Program-made: the position numbers and the translations under genes
The notes under the pieces: model-generated
What the model saw: only the letters and a program-made list of their open reading frames with translations
Database searches by the model: none
Told to the model about the DNA's origin: nothing
Shown: positions 14,449-22,310 of the stretch, piece by piece
Position numbering within the stretch: position 1 is the first letter of the stretch
Layout of the letters: every line of letters begins with the position of its first letter
Assembly: GCA_035561355.1 (NCBI GenBank)
Contig: DATMXS010000395.1
Span: 1 to 22,310 of the forward strand
DNA from: DATMXS01 sp035561355
Lineage (GTDB): Bacteria > Acidobacteriota > Terriglobia > Bryobacterales > Bryobacteraceae
Length of the DNA: 22,310 nucleotides
Direction of reading: 5' to 3'

Positions 14449-15597
14449 GTGCGTGTTCTGGCTTTCATGGAAGCGTCAACGATTACCGGGCCCGCGAAGA
14501 ACCTGTTCGGGTTCGCCGTGCGGGCGCGGCAGGCCGGGACAGAAGTGCGTATCGTCGCATTCGAGCGCGGCCTTCACAGTTCTCCGTGCACGTTTTCGAA
14601 AGGGGCGGCGGAAGCGGGCCTGGCAGTGGACGTCATCCGGGAACGGCACGCGTTCGATCCGCGGGTGCTCGGGCAAATCAAGGCGCTTGTGAGGGACCGG
14701 CGGCCGGACATCCTCCAGACGCATAATCTTAAATCGCACTTTTTGATCCGATTTGCTGGTTTGCACCGCCCGTACCGCTGGATCGCGTTCCACCACGGCT
14801 ATACGACGACCGATCTCAAGATGCGGCTGTACAACCAGTTGAATCGGTGGTCCCTGCCGTCCGCCGACCGAGTGGTGACAGTGTGCGGCGCTTTCGCAGC
14901 GGACCTCCGGCGCACGGGCGTTCCAGCGGACCGGATCGCAGTCCGCCACAACACGATCCAGCCCTTTACGCCTCCAGCCGCCGAGGATGTGCTGGCGCTT
15001 CGGCAGCGCCTGGGAATTCCGGACGCCGCGCTGGTGGTGTTCTGCGCCGGCCGCTTTTCCCAGGAGAAGGCGCACGCCGATCTTATCCGGGCGGCGGCTT
15101 CGCTGTCAGGGCTGCCGGATACGCCTCCGTTCCGGCTGCTGCTGGCAGGAAACGGGCCGGAGCGGCAGGCGTTAGAGTGCCTGGCCGCTGAACTCGGCAT
15201 CCGGGAGCAGGTTATACTCTGCGGCCACCAGGATTACCTTGCACCGTTTTACGCAGTGGCGGACGTGTTTGCGTTGCCGTCCCATTCAGAAGGCTCGCCC
15301 AACGTGCTACTCGAAGCCATGGCGGCTGGATGCGCGGTTGCGGCGACGTCTGTCGGAGGTGTGCCCGAGATCGCAGTGAACGGTGAGACGGCGCTGCTTG
15401 TGCCGAAGGGCGATCCCGGCGCTCTGAGCCACGCGATCGGACGGCTTCTGGCTGATGAGGCCCTCCGGAGGCGTCTCGGGGCGCAAGCGCGCGCGGAGGT
15501 GGTCCGGTTCGCGCCGGAGGCCTACTGCGAAGCGATGCTGGATCTGTATCGCGATGTGCTGGCGGGAACCGGCGCTACGCGGATATGCGGGAACTGA
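14449..15597 (+). CDS. glycosyltransferase family 4 (GT-B)
   Basis: The 382-residue product has an N-terminal acceptor domain opening VRVLAFMEASTITGPAKNL and the C-terminal donor-binding domain. The latter carries VVFCAGRFSQEKAH, LLLAGNGPE, and SEGSPNVLLEAMAAG with the EX7E pair E281/E289 that contacts the sugar nucleotide, followed by VGGVPEI. It is a retaining enzyme transferring a sugar to a polysaccharide or lipid-linked acceptor at the inner membrane face; donor and acceptor are unknown. The start is chosen at GTG 14449, where AGAGGA lies about 11 bases upstream and the first beta strand begins. In-frame starts at 14374 and 14392 would add a Pro/Arg-rich tail with no family match. The GT2 gene follows after 3 bp, so the two form an operon. 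Confidence 0.9.
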   Translation: MRVLAFMEASTITGPAKNLFGFAVRARQAGTEVRIVAFERGLHSSPCTFSKGAAEAGLAVDVIRERHAFDPRVLGQIKALVRDRRPDILQTHNLKSHFLIRFAGLHRPYRWIAFHHGYTTTDLKMRLYNQLNRWSLPSADRVVTVCGAFAADLRRTGVPADRIAVRHNTIQPFTPPAAEDVLALRQRLGIPDAALVVFCAGRFSQEKAHADLIRAAASLSGLPDTPPFRLLLAGNGPERQALECLAAELGIREQVILCGHQDYLAPFYAVADVFALPSHSEGSPNVLLEAMAAGCAVAATSVGGVPEIAVNGETALLVPKGDPGALSHAIGRLLADEALRRRLGAQARAEVVRFAPEAYCEAMLDLYRDVLAGTGATRICGN

Positions 15598-15600
15598 GGC

Positions 15601-16584
15601 ATGCGGATATCCATTGTCATTCCGCTCTACAACAAGGTGAAGTACATCACCCGTGCGCTCAGCTCAGTTGCCGGCCAGACGTTTCGGGACTTCGAGGCGA
15701 TCGTCGTCGATGACGGTTCTACCGACGGGAGCGGAGAACTGGCCGCAGGCTTTCCGGATCGCCGGTTCCGCGTGATTCGCCAGGAGAACGCAGGGCCGGG
15801 CGCGGCGCGCAACCGCGGGCTTGCGGAGGCAACGGGAGACCTGGTCGCCTTTCTGGACTCCGACGACGCCTGGCTCCCGGACTACCTCGAGCGAAGCGTG
15901 GCGCTGCTGGACAGCGAAGAAGAAGTGGACGCCGTCACGGCCGGCCACATTGAAATCCCCGGCTACGTGGCGAACATCGCGATGTGGCGAAGACGCGGCA
16001 TTGCGGAAGGGGTGCATCGGATCACGCCGGATACCGAAGGTCGAGCGCTGCAGCACATGGTGGCGTACATGACGCCGTGCACCACTGTAGCCAGGCTGGC
16101 AATTATCAGGCAGTGGGGTGGGTTCGCCGAGGGCCGGGGCTGCGTCTACGGCGAGGATGCCGCGCTGTGGCTGAAGATTCTGCTGAACCGGAAGGTCTGG
16201 TTCCAGTTGCAGCCGCTGGTGATTGTCGATCGGGCGGCATCACAGCTCTGCGGGAACTTCAAAGGTCCGCGTCCAGTTGAATCGTTCCTCGCAGATTCAA
16301 CCGAGCTTGAAAACTGTTGCCCGCCTGAACTGCTGCCCGTGCTGCACCGTTTTATGTCGTTCCGCTCGTGCAAGACGGCGGCGGCCGTGGGATACTCCGG
16401 CGACTGGCGGGGCGCGCGGGCACTGGTGCGCGATCGCGTGCGGCTGTTGGACGTGGGCCCGATGTACTTCCTGGCCGCGCTGGGCGCCGGCACACCCGCG
16501 GGTTCCGCCATCGGCAAGTTGCTTTTGCCGGGCCTGGGGGCAGGCCAGAACCGGCGGCGTTCTTTCTGGGACAGGCTGGCGTGA
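15601..16584 (+). CDS. glycosyltransferase family 2 (GT-A)
   Basis: The 327-residue product opens with the classic GT2 strand MRISIVIPLYNK. It has VVDDGSTDGS (D37, D38), the Mg2+-binding DSDD (86-89), a GPGAARNRG segment, and GEDAALW with E185-D186, the likely catalytic-base region. The C-terminal third is less conserved and lacks clear membrane segments. It is an inverting enzyme expected to add one sugar during polysaccharide or glycolipid assembly on the cytoplasmic face. It starts 3 bp after the stop of the GT4 gene, so they are co-transcribed, and it ends 5 bp from the convergent GT4 gene. Donor and acceptor cannot be predicted. Confidence 0.92.
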   Translation: MRISIVIPLYNKVKYITRALSSVAGQTFRDFEAIVVDDGSTDGSGELAAGFPDRRFRVIRQENAGPGAARNRGLAEATGDLVAFLDSDDAWLPDYLERSVALLDSEEEVDAVTAGHIEIPGYVANIAMWRRRGIAEGVHRITPDTEGRALQHMVAYMTPCTTVARLAIIRQWGGFAEGRGCVYGEDAALWLKILLNRKVWFQLQPLVIVDRAASQLCGNFKGPRPVESFLADSTELENCCPPELLPVLHRFMSFRSCKTAAAVGYSGDWRGARALVRDRVRLLDVGPMYFLAALGAGTPAGSAIGKLLLPGLGAGQNRRRSFWDRLA

Positions 16585-16589
16585 GCGGT

Positions 16590-17723
16590 TCAGTCGTGAA
16601 CTGAAGCCACCCGCCCTTCCCGGGCCAGCAGAGCCGCGTAGTAACGCTCCTGCCGGTGGACGGCTTCCCGAATGTCGAACTGCTCGCGGCAGCGTTCCAT
16701 GGCGGCGCGGCCCAGGCGGACGCGGAGAGCTTCGTCCTGCACCAGCCTGACAATCGGAGCGGCCAAGTCGCGGGGGTCCCGGCCGCGGACCAGGAAGCCG
16801 GTGACTCCATCCTCGATGGCCTCGGGGTTGCCGCCTCCATTTGTCGCGACGACGGGCAATCCGGCCGCCATGTACTCCAGCAGGGCATTCGAAAAGCCTT
16901 CGCTTTCAGAGCACAGGCACGCCACGGACATCAGGCGCAGGCACTCGGGCACGCCAAGCGTTCCATTCGTGAAGAAGACGCGTCCTTCGATGCCAAGCGA
17001 GGCGGCGAGCCGGGCGAGTTCGGGCTGGAGAGGGCCGCGACCCACGAGCAAGAAGACGCATTCCGGCACGGCGGCGGCAACGGCACGCGCCGTTTCGATG
17101 AAAAGCGGCAGCGCCTTTACTGGCCGGTAATTGGCGACGATGCCGATTACGGGCGCGCCCGGCGGAAGGCCGATCGCCGCCGCGACGGCAGGATCCGCAG
17201 CACCCGGCGCGTACCGGTCCAAATCGACTCCGTTGTATAACACGTCCACCTTGGCCGGCGATAACCGCTCCAACCCGATTGCGGCTTGCCGTACCGCGTC
17301 GGAGTTGGCCAGGACGCGCGTGGCGTACCGGTTCACATACCGCAGCACCGGCGCCATTCGCCGGGTCGCCTCATTCGGGGTGCTGCGGCGGCTCGAAACG
17401 ACAGCACAGCCCAACCCGCGCGAGGCGAGCGCGCCAAACATCGACGCTTTGAGCATATACGTGTGGACGATGTCGATCCGGTGCTCGCGGATGTACCGCC
17501 GGAGCTGCCGGACCCGCTGCCAGCCGTTCCAGCAGAAAAGCGCGGGCATGGGCAAGACAAGCGTGGCGCACGACAGCGCGCGAAGCTGGGGGCTGTCCTC
17601 AAAGCAGCAGATGTGAGGCTCGAACGCACTGCGGTCGAGCCGGCGGACCGTTTCGAGCACCCACCGTTCCGTACCCGCTTCGTGGCCGACCGTGTCGACG
17701 CAAACCAGGAGCTTGATGGGCAA
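16590..17723 (-). CDS. glycosyltransferase family 4 (GT-B), non-ATG start
   Basis: The 377-residue product begins MPIKLLVCVDTVGHEAGTERW, a typical GT4 N-terminus where the acceptor loop is located. It carries VDVLYNGVDLDRY, VGIVANYRPVKA-type sequence, LLVGRGPLQ, and SESEGFSNALLEYMAAG with the EX7E pair E275/E283, then NGGGNPEAI. It should transfer a sugar in exopolysaccharide or capsule synthesis. The only plausible canonical start is TTG at 17723, but GGAGG (17725-17729) stands only one base before it and 7 bases before ATC at 17717, so the true initiation codon is uncertain. The gene is convergent with GT2 and divergent from the secreted repeat protein. Confidence 0.9.
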   Translation of the reverse strand: MPIKLLVCVDTVGHEAGTERWVLETVRRLDRSAFEPHICCFEDSPQLRALSCATLVLPMPALFCWNGWQRVRQLRRYIREHRIDIVHTYMLKASMFGALASRGLGCAVVSSRRSTPNEATRRMAPVLRYVNRYATRVLANSDAVRQAAIGLERLSPAKVDVLYNGVDLDRYAPGAADPAVAAAIGLPPGAPVIGIVANYRPVKALPLFIETARAVAAAVPECVFLLVGRGPLQPELARLAASLGIEGRVFFTNGTLGVPECLRLMSVACLCSESEGFSNALLEYMAAGLPVVATNGGGNPEAIEDGVTGFLVRGRDPRDLAAPIVRLVQDEALRVRLGRAAMERCREQFDIREAVHRQERYYAALLAREGRVASVHD

Positions 17724-17730
17724 GCCTCCG

Positions 17731-17736
17731 ATTATA
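17731..17736 (-). promoter_or_regulatory. -10 box (TATAAT) of the minus-strand GT4 gene
   Basis: An exact TATAAT on the minus strand ends 7 bases before the TTG start. Transcription would begin at or next to the initiation codon, giving a nearly leaderless message. No matching -35 hexamer is seen. Confidence 0.45.
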
Positions 17737-17782
17737 ACGGCGTGGAGGCCGTCAGAGCAGGCAACCAGGCCGGAAACGCTGA

Positions 17783-17807
17783 TAGAATACAGCCGTGATT
17801 TCAGGGG
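17783..17807 (+). promoter_or_regulatory. -10 box (TAGAAT) and ribosome-binding site of the secreted repeat protein
   Basis: TAGAAT at 17783-17788 is followed by AGGGG at 17803-17807, 7 bases before GTG 17815. Together they decide the start: the frame stays open further upstream, but only the GTG at 17815 places a signal peptide at the N-terminus. A divergent TATAAT for the GT4 gene lies about 50 bp away. Confidence 0.45.
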
Positions 17808-17814
17808 TTTGGCC

Positions 17815-20800
17815 GTGCGAGTGAGGCCTTGGGCCGGGCGGTTGTGCCTGGCCGCGGTATGTTGCGCGCTGGCGGGCTCGGCTGCGCAGGCCCAGAACGG
17901 TCCCGTTTACTGGGTCGCGCCGAACGGCAGCGATACGGCGGGCGATGGCTCATCCTCATCACCCTGGGCCACGGTCTCTGCCGCTGTCGCGAAGGCGCCC
18001 GACACAGGCGGCACGATCATAGTGCGGGACGGCTTGTACGAGGCTCGCGCGAGCATCGCGCGCAAATTCAAAGCGCCGTTGATCGTGCGGGCCGAACACC
18101 CCTACCGTGCGCGCCTGAGGAGCAACGGTACCGTGGCGCTCTCGATCGTGGGCGCCGCGAACGTCGTCGTAACGGGTTTCGACGTCGCGAAGGCCGTCTA
18201 CCCCAATTCGCCCCTGGCTGCCCAGATCGCCCGATCCGAATCGATTGCCCTCATCGACAACCTGATTCACGACAGCATGAACAACGATGTGCTGAAGGTG
18301 AATGAGGGGTCGCGGCAGATCCTCATCCTCGGTAATATCTTCTACAACCAGGAAGGCGCAGCGGGCCAGCATATTGACTTCAACGGCACCGTGGATGTGA
18401 CCGTGCGGGAGAACATCTTCCTGAACGACCCGAATCCCGCCGGCGCCGACCTCGCGCCCACGCACGGCTTCATCGTGGCTAAGAACTCAGACCAACTGCC
18501 GGAGAGCCGCCGAACACACATCGCGGGAAATGTCTTCCTGAATTTCCACGGGAGCACTGGAAGCAACTTCGTTCTTTTCGGGGAAGACGGCCTGACGGTG
18601 CATGAGACCCAAGAGGCGCTCGTCGAGAACAACCTGATGATCGGCAATTCGGCCGTGCGCATGCGTTCTCCCCTTGGCGTGAAGGGTTGCCGCGACATCG
18701 TGTTCCGAAATAACACGGTTACCGGCGATCTGCCGAGTTCGGCTTTTGGAATGCGCCTGAACAGGGAAGCCGCCAACCAGCGGAACCGCAACATAGGGTT
18801 CTACAACAACATCTGGTCCGATCCGGGCGGCACGATGAACAACTTCTCAGACGGTCCGCCGCAGGATTCGATCGGGACGGTGCTGGAGCGGAACCTGTAT
18901 TGGAATGGCGGCCAGGCGCTGCCCGGTGGTGAGAATCTGACGCCGGCCGCCGATCCGCAAGCGGTCCTGAGAAACCCCCTGCTGCCCTCGCCCGTAGGCC
19001 TCACGGTTCCGCGATGGAACGGAGAGACTTTTGCGAGCGGCTCCCAAACGATCCGTCAGGAGTTCGAACGACTGGTCCGGCTCTATGGAACACCTCCGGC
19101 CCCGCCGCGGCGGCCCGGCCGGCTCCCCGGCGCCATGCAAGTCCGGGTAATAGGCGGAGCCTCGCTGGAACACGCTCCCAGCGTTGATGTTCTGGGGAGG
19201 CCCCGTGGGCTGAATCCCGATTTTGGAGCGGTCCAGGAGGGCGCGCCGGATCTGCCGTTCCGGCTGGTCCTGTTGCGCGAGGAAATGGCGGGCGGCGGAG
19301 CCACCACCATGAATCAGGTGATCCTGCGTGCGCCTGCCCCGGCCGGCGGCACGAAAGTGACGCTCACGAGTTCGCACCCCGAGATCGCTCGCGCGCCCTC
19401 GACAGTGCTGGTGGAGCCAGGCGCGATGATCGCGCCGTTCAGCATGACAACTTCCGCCGTAGATGAGCCCACGCGCGTGATGTTGAGCGCATCGGGCCCG
19501 GACGGTGAGAGCGGCGCCGCCATCGTAGTGACGCCCGTCGGCGTCCGGTCCGTAAATCTGGGGACCGAGTCGGTGACAGCGTCGGCGGAAGTGAGCAGAA
19601 ACAGTGTTCTATACGACGGCCTCGCGGGTGCGGAGGGCGTCGTAGTCAGCCTGGTGTCCTCACATCCTGAGCTGGTTCAGGCGCCTGAACACGTGACAAT
19701 CCTGCCGGGGACGTCCTACTCGGAACCGTTCGCGCTGATCACGCGATTCACCCAGCAGCCCGCCACGGTAACGATTACGGCCACCGCCGGACGCTCCTCG
19801 GCATCCTCGGAACTCACGCTGACGCCTCCAGTGTTTCGATTATTCATCCGCGACCAGATCTCGGGCGAAGCCATCATTAGGGGGAGCAGCATCACGCTGC
19901 ACATGCCGGCTCCGGCCGGTGGAGCGGTCGTGGAACTGCGAAATCCGCGGCCTGATCTGCTGGACCTGCCCGCGACGGTGCTGGTGCCCGAAGGCGAGAC
20001 CTCGGTAGGCTTTGAATTCCCGACCAAGGTAGTGGACGCCGACACAAATCTGGTGATCACGGCGACGTGGGCGGACAGGACCACATCCGTGCCGCTGCGC
20101 ATCGGTCCGCTGAAGCCGTACTCCCTCACCATCCCCCCAACGGCGCCCGGAGGCGCCCCGGTCTCATTGACGCTGATGATGGGCAGCCTGGGGGCCTCGG
20201 CTTTTGAGGTGCAGCTTTCGGCCCCTGAAGGGGCTCCGATCTCGCTCCCGAAGTCGGTGCTCGTGCCGGCGCAGACCTGGTACGTGCGGGTGCCGGTGGA
20301 GACCCGGACGGTTGCGGTGCGGACCCCAGTGCGGATCACGGCGACGTACCGTGGGCATTCGATATCGGGAGAGATGACAGTAACGCCGCCGGAACTCGGA
20401 TCGCTGAAGGCATCCCCGGCGAGTGTACTGCCAGGGCGAACGGTGACCGCGACCGTGGCTCTCAACGGCGCGGCTCCCGAAGGTGGCCTCAAGGTGGATC
20501 TCTCGAGTTCGAGCGCCGTACTCGCTCCGCCGTCGTCAATCACGATCCAGGGTGGCGCGACTTCGGCGGCCGTCGATCTGGTGGCAGCCCAGGTATGGGC
20601 GCGCACGACCGTTCGGCTTACCGCAGCCTTCGGCGGCACATCACGTTCGGCGGAGGTGACAGTGGCGCCGACCGAGGCGACCAGATTCAGCATGAGCGCG
20701 AGCGTCGCCGGAGGGAGTAACGGCGCGATGGGGTCGCGTGTGCTTCTGAACGCTCCCGCGCCCGACGGCACGCGGGTCCGGCTGGGGAGTTCACATCCCG

Positions 20801-21246
20801 CCGTGGCCTCGGTGCCGGCTGAGATCGAAGTACCAGCGGGTAAGGACTTCGCAACGTTCGACGTCACGACCTTTCCCGTGCGCGAGCCCGTCGTCGTAAG
20901 GATTACGGCCACTTTGAATTTGGCTGCGATCGCGGCGGAATTGACTGTGACGCCTCCGGCTGTGAACCTGATCACCTTGTCGCCAGCGGAGATCCAGGGC
21001 GGCCAGGGCAGCGCGTCGAGCGTCGCCTACCTCTCGGCGCCCGCATTCGAGGAAGGCTTGCGGATCGCGTTTGTAAGCTCGAACCCGGACGTGGTGCCGC
21101 ACCCCGCAGACGTAACGGTGCCGGCGGCTGCGAGATATGTGCGATGGGCTTACGCTACGAAAGCGGTCACGGCGGAGACGCTAATCACAATCACGGCGAC
21201 CGGCGGCGGAAGATCGGTTGCCGCCGTTTTGAAGGTCAAGCCGTGA
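17815..21246 (+). CDS. large secreted beta-helix protein with seven tandem Ig-like repeats
   Basis: The 1143-residue product, from GTG 17815, has a signal peptide (1-26, cleavage near AQA/QNG). A right-handed parallel beta-helix domain (about 30-480) follows. It opens with YWVAPNGSDTAGDG and later GGTIIVRDGLYEA, the DUF1565/pectate-lyase-like pattern, then regular coils such as NVVVTGFDV, LIDNLIHDS, ILGNIFYNQ, VRENIFLND and IAGNVFLN. From residue 483 to the end come seven repeats of 93-97 residues, each with the pattern SSHPE-V-PA-V-VP-G followed by TRVMLSA-type strands and a TVTPP-type ending. Beta-helix domains of this kind bind or cleave polysaccharides; no catalytic residues can be assigned. 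No LPXTG, PEP-CTERM or membrane anchor is visible at the C-terminus. The gene lies among glycosyltransferases. Confidence 0.88.
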   Translation: MRVRPWAGRLCLAAVCCALAGSAAQAQNGPVYWVAPNGSDTAGDGSSSSPWATVSAAVAKAPDTGGTIIVRDGLYEARASIARKFKAPLIVRAEHPYRARLRSNGTVALSIVGAANVVVTGFDVAKAVYPNSPLAAQIARSESIALIDNLIHDSMNNDVLKVNEGSRQILILGNIFYNQEGAAGQHIDFNGTVDVTVRENIFLNDPNPAGADLAPTHGFIVAKNSDQLPESRRTHIAGNVFLNFHGSTGSNFVLFGEDGLTVHETQEALVENNLMIGNSAVRMRSPLGVKGCRDIVFRNNTVTGDLPSSAFGMRLNREAANQRNRNIGFYNNIWSDPGGTMNNFSDGPPQDSIGTVLERNLYWNGGQALPGGENLTPAADPQAVLRNPLLPSPVGLTVPRWNGETFASGSQTIRQEFERLVRLYGTPPAPPRRPGRLPGAMQVRVIGGASLEHAPSVDVLGRPRGLNPDFGAVQEGAPDLPFRLVLLREEMAGGGATTMNQVILRAPAPAGGTKVTLTSSHPEIARAPSTVLVEPGAMIAPFSMTTSAVDEPTRVMLSASGPDGESGAAIVVTPVGVRSVNLGTESVTASAEVSRNSVLYDGLAGAEGVVVSLVSSHPELVQAPEHVTILPGTSYSEPFALITRFTQQPATVTITATAGRSSASSELTLTPPVFRLFIRDQISGEAIIRGSSITLHMPAPAGGAVVELRNPRPDLLDLPATVLVPEGETSVGFEFPTKVVDADTNLVITATWADRTTSVPLRIGPLKPYSLTIPPTAPGGAPVSLTLMMGSLGASAFEVQLSAPEGAPISLPKSVLVPAQTWYVRVPVETRTVAVRTPVRITATYRGHSISGEMTVTPPELGSLKASPASVLPGRTVTATVALNGAAPEGGLKVDLSSSSAVLAPPSSITIQGGATSAAVDLVAAQVWARTTVRLTAAFGGTSRSAEVTVAPTEATRFSMSASVAGGSNGAMGSRVLLNAPAPDGTRVRLGSSHPAVASVPAEIEVPAGKDFATFDVTTFPVREPVVVRITATLNLAAIAAELTVTPPAVNLITLSPAEIQGGQGSASSVAYLSAPAFEEGLRIAFVSSNPDVVPHPADVTVPAAARYVRWAYATKAVTAETLITITATGGGRSVAAVLKVKP
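19261..21243 (+). repeat. seven tandem ~94-codon repeats encoding Ig-like domains
   Basis: Repeat starts are at 19261, 19546, 19837, 20119, 20398, 20680 and 20965, with lengths of 95, 97, 94, 93, 94, 95 and 93 codons. The units align in protein (a SSHPE/SSNPD turn, a VLVP/VTVP strand, an ITAT strand and a TVTPP-like border) but are diverged in DNA, so the duplication is old. The period is constant with no spacer. Confidence 0.85.
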
Positions 21247-21325
21247 ACGGACGCCCGGCAGTTTCGGCAAGCCGGCGATTCCGGCGCCCGCTCCCGACGG
21301 AGAGGGGCGTGGCCGCGGACGTCTG

Positions 21326-22310
21326 ATGCGCGACCTGCTGCTGATTGCCTATCACTACCCGCCGAATACGGCCGCTGGGGCAGCACGCCCCGCCCGGTTC
21401 GCGAAGTACCTGCCACAGTTCGGCTACAGAGCGCGCGTCTTGACGGCGACGGGTTCGGGCGAAGATGTCCGGCTCGTGGCGGACAGCCGGCCGTGGTGGA
21501 CGAAGCGCCTCTGGCGGCTGGCTCCCGAGACCGGACTCACCTGGGCCGGGCCGGCGGCACGGCAAGCCGAAACATTGGCACGAGCCGGCTTACCAGCGAT
21601 GCTCTCCACAGCGCCCCCGATGGCGGCGCATGCGGCGGCGCTGCTCGTGAAGCGGCGTGTTCCGCCTATCAAGTGGATCGCGGACTTCCGCGACCCGCTG
21701 GTGGGTTCTCCCGGGCGCGTCTTCCCGGTGCAGCGGCTGTTCGATCCCTATCTGGAGCGGGCGATCTTCCGGAATGCGGACGCCGTGCTTGCAAACACGG
21801 ATGCCGTCGGCGATATGTGGCGCGAGCGGTATCCGCAATGGCGCGAGAAGATTTTCGTCATCTGGAACGGCTACGATCCAGAAGAGACACTCGAGCCGGC
21901 TGCGGTTCCGCCTCGTGGCTACAGGCTGCTGCTCCACGTCGGCGATCTTTACACCCAGCGGCATCCCGGGCCCGTAGTGGACGCGCTCGAGCGCACCGGC
22001 GCGGCAGCGGGGCTGCGATTGCGGCTGATCGGAGCGCCGCCGGAGGACACGGGCGAACCGGAACGGTACAGTCGCGCGGTGGAAGCCGGGCTGGTGGAGT
22101 TTCTTCCGCGCGTAAGCCGCGCAAAGGCGAACGCTGCCATGGCGGCAGCCGATTACCTGCTCTTGCTCGACATGCGGCGAGCGGGCGGGGCGCTCCAGTT
22201 GCCTTCCAAGCTGTTCGATTACGTGCGGATCGGCCGGCCGATTCTGGCTCTGACAGACCGGAACTCGCCGGCCGCGCGGGTCCTGGAGCGGAGCGGCATC
22301 CCCAACGTCG
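21326..22310 (+). CDS. glycosyltransferase family 4-like protein, C-terminus cut by right edge
   Basis: The frame is open from ATG 21326 through the window end (328 codons, no stop). It begins MRDLLLIAYHYPPNTAAGAA, followed by RPARFAKYLPQFGYRARVLTA. That is the YHYPP...G..R...F.KYL signature of GT4-like enzymes in exopolysaccharide loci. Later it has WIADFRDPL, ADAVLANTDAV, VIWNGYDPEE (start of the donor domain), LLHVGDLY, and QLPSKLFDYVRIGRPILAL, the usual C-terminal donor-binding region in this subfamily. It follows the secreted repeat gene by 79 bp on the same strand and may share its transcript. The ATG lacks a strong ribosome-binding site. Donor and acceptor are unknown. Confidence 0.88.
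   Translation, partial: MRDLLLIAYHYPPNTAAGAARPARFAKYLPQFGYRARVLTATGSGEDVRLVADSRPWWTKRLWRLAPETGLTWAGPAARQAETLARAGLPAMLSTAPPMAAHAAALLVKRRVPPIKWIADFRDPLVGSPGRVFPVQRLFDPYLERAIFRNADAVLANTDAVGDMWRERYPQWREKIFVIWNGYDPEETLEPAAVPPRGYRLLLHVGDLYTQRHPGPVVDALERTGAAAGLRLRLIGAPPEDTGEPERYSRAVEAGLVEFLPRVSRAKANAAMAAADYLLLLDMRRAGGALQLPSKLFDYVRIGRPILALTDRNSPAARVLERSGIPNV

Noticed and set aside
19716..20975. 419-codon minus-strand open frame with repeated Ser/Thr patterns
   Set aside because: Its regularity mirrors the Ig-like repeats on the plus strand; the plus-strand protein has a signal peptide, a beta-helix domain and a ribosome-binding site.
21271..21285. GCCGG-CGATT-CCGGC hairpin after the secreted repeat gene as a terminator
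   Set aside because: It is a 5-bp stem without a T-tract in GC-rich DNA, and a co-directional gene follows closely.
1..22310. CRISPR array, insertion sequence, prophage or toxin-antitoxin module
   Set aside because: No short regular direct repeats with spacers, transposase or integrase motifs, phage proteins or recognisable toxin pairs were seen; the only tandem repeat is the protein-level Ig-like series.

Overview
The window is GC-rich, gene-dense bacterial DNA with mixed strands and short gaps. The combination suggests a soil-type Acidobacteriota, perhaps of the Solibacteres/Bryobacterales group. Pointers are the TonB-like protein with a conserved C-terminal arrangement, a GH127 enzyme with a Tat signal, a secreted protein with many Ig-like repeats, LigD-type end joining, and a eukaryote-like topoisomerase IB. 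The taxonomic placement is an inference from gene content, not a search result. No rRNA, tRNA, CRISPR array, insertion sequence or phage gene was recognised.

Layout. 1-170 (-) is the start of a LigD-type polymerase gene cut by the left edge. 171-509 is a non-coding divergent region with a candidate operator. 510-1453 (+) holds two small highly charged unknown proteins and a half-length AI-2E-family membrane protein, all tightly packed. 1490-3925 (+) is a three-PAS hybrid sensor kinase. 3932-5362 (-) is a probable operon groES - Skp/OmpH-like chaperone - single-pass membrane protein. Divergent from it, 5428-7454 (+) is a Gfo/Idh/MocA oxidoreductase translationally coupled to a TonB-like protein. 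7474-8442 (-) is a second Gfo/Idh/MocA oxidoreductase. 8559-9674 (+) is topoisomerase IB, 9680-10447 (-) an inositol-monophosphatase/histidinol-phosphatase family enzyme, 10542-12317 (+) a long-chain acyl-CoA synthetase, and 12344-14287 (-) a GH127 arabinofuranosidase-like protein.

From 14449 to the right edge the window is a polysaccharide/glycoconjugate locus: a GT4 and a GT2 glycosyltransferase (+), a convergent GT4 (-), a large secreted beta-helix protein with seven tandem Ig-like repeats (+), and a further GT4 running off the edge (+).

Themes. Envelope biogenesis and glycan handling dominate (Skp, TonB, oxidoreductases, glycosyltransferases, GH127, secreted repeat protein). A smaller DNA-maintenance theme links LigD and topoisomerase IB. 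Most of the window is ordinary chromosome. The parts least explained by known families are the small charged protein pair beside ligD, the truncated AI-2E protein, and the seven-repeat secreted protein. I do not see convincing evidence of a complete undescribed system.
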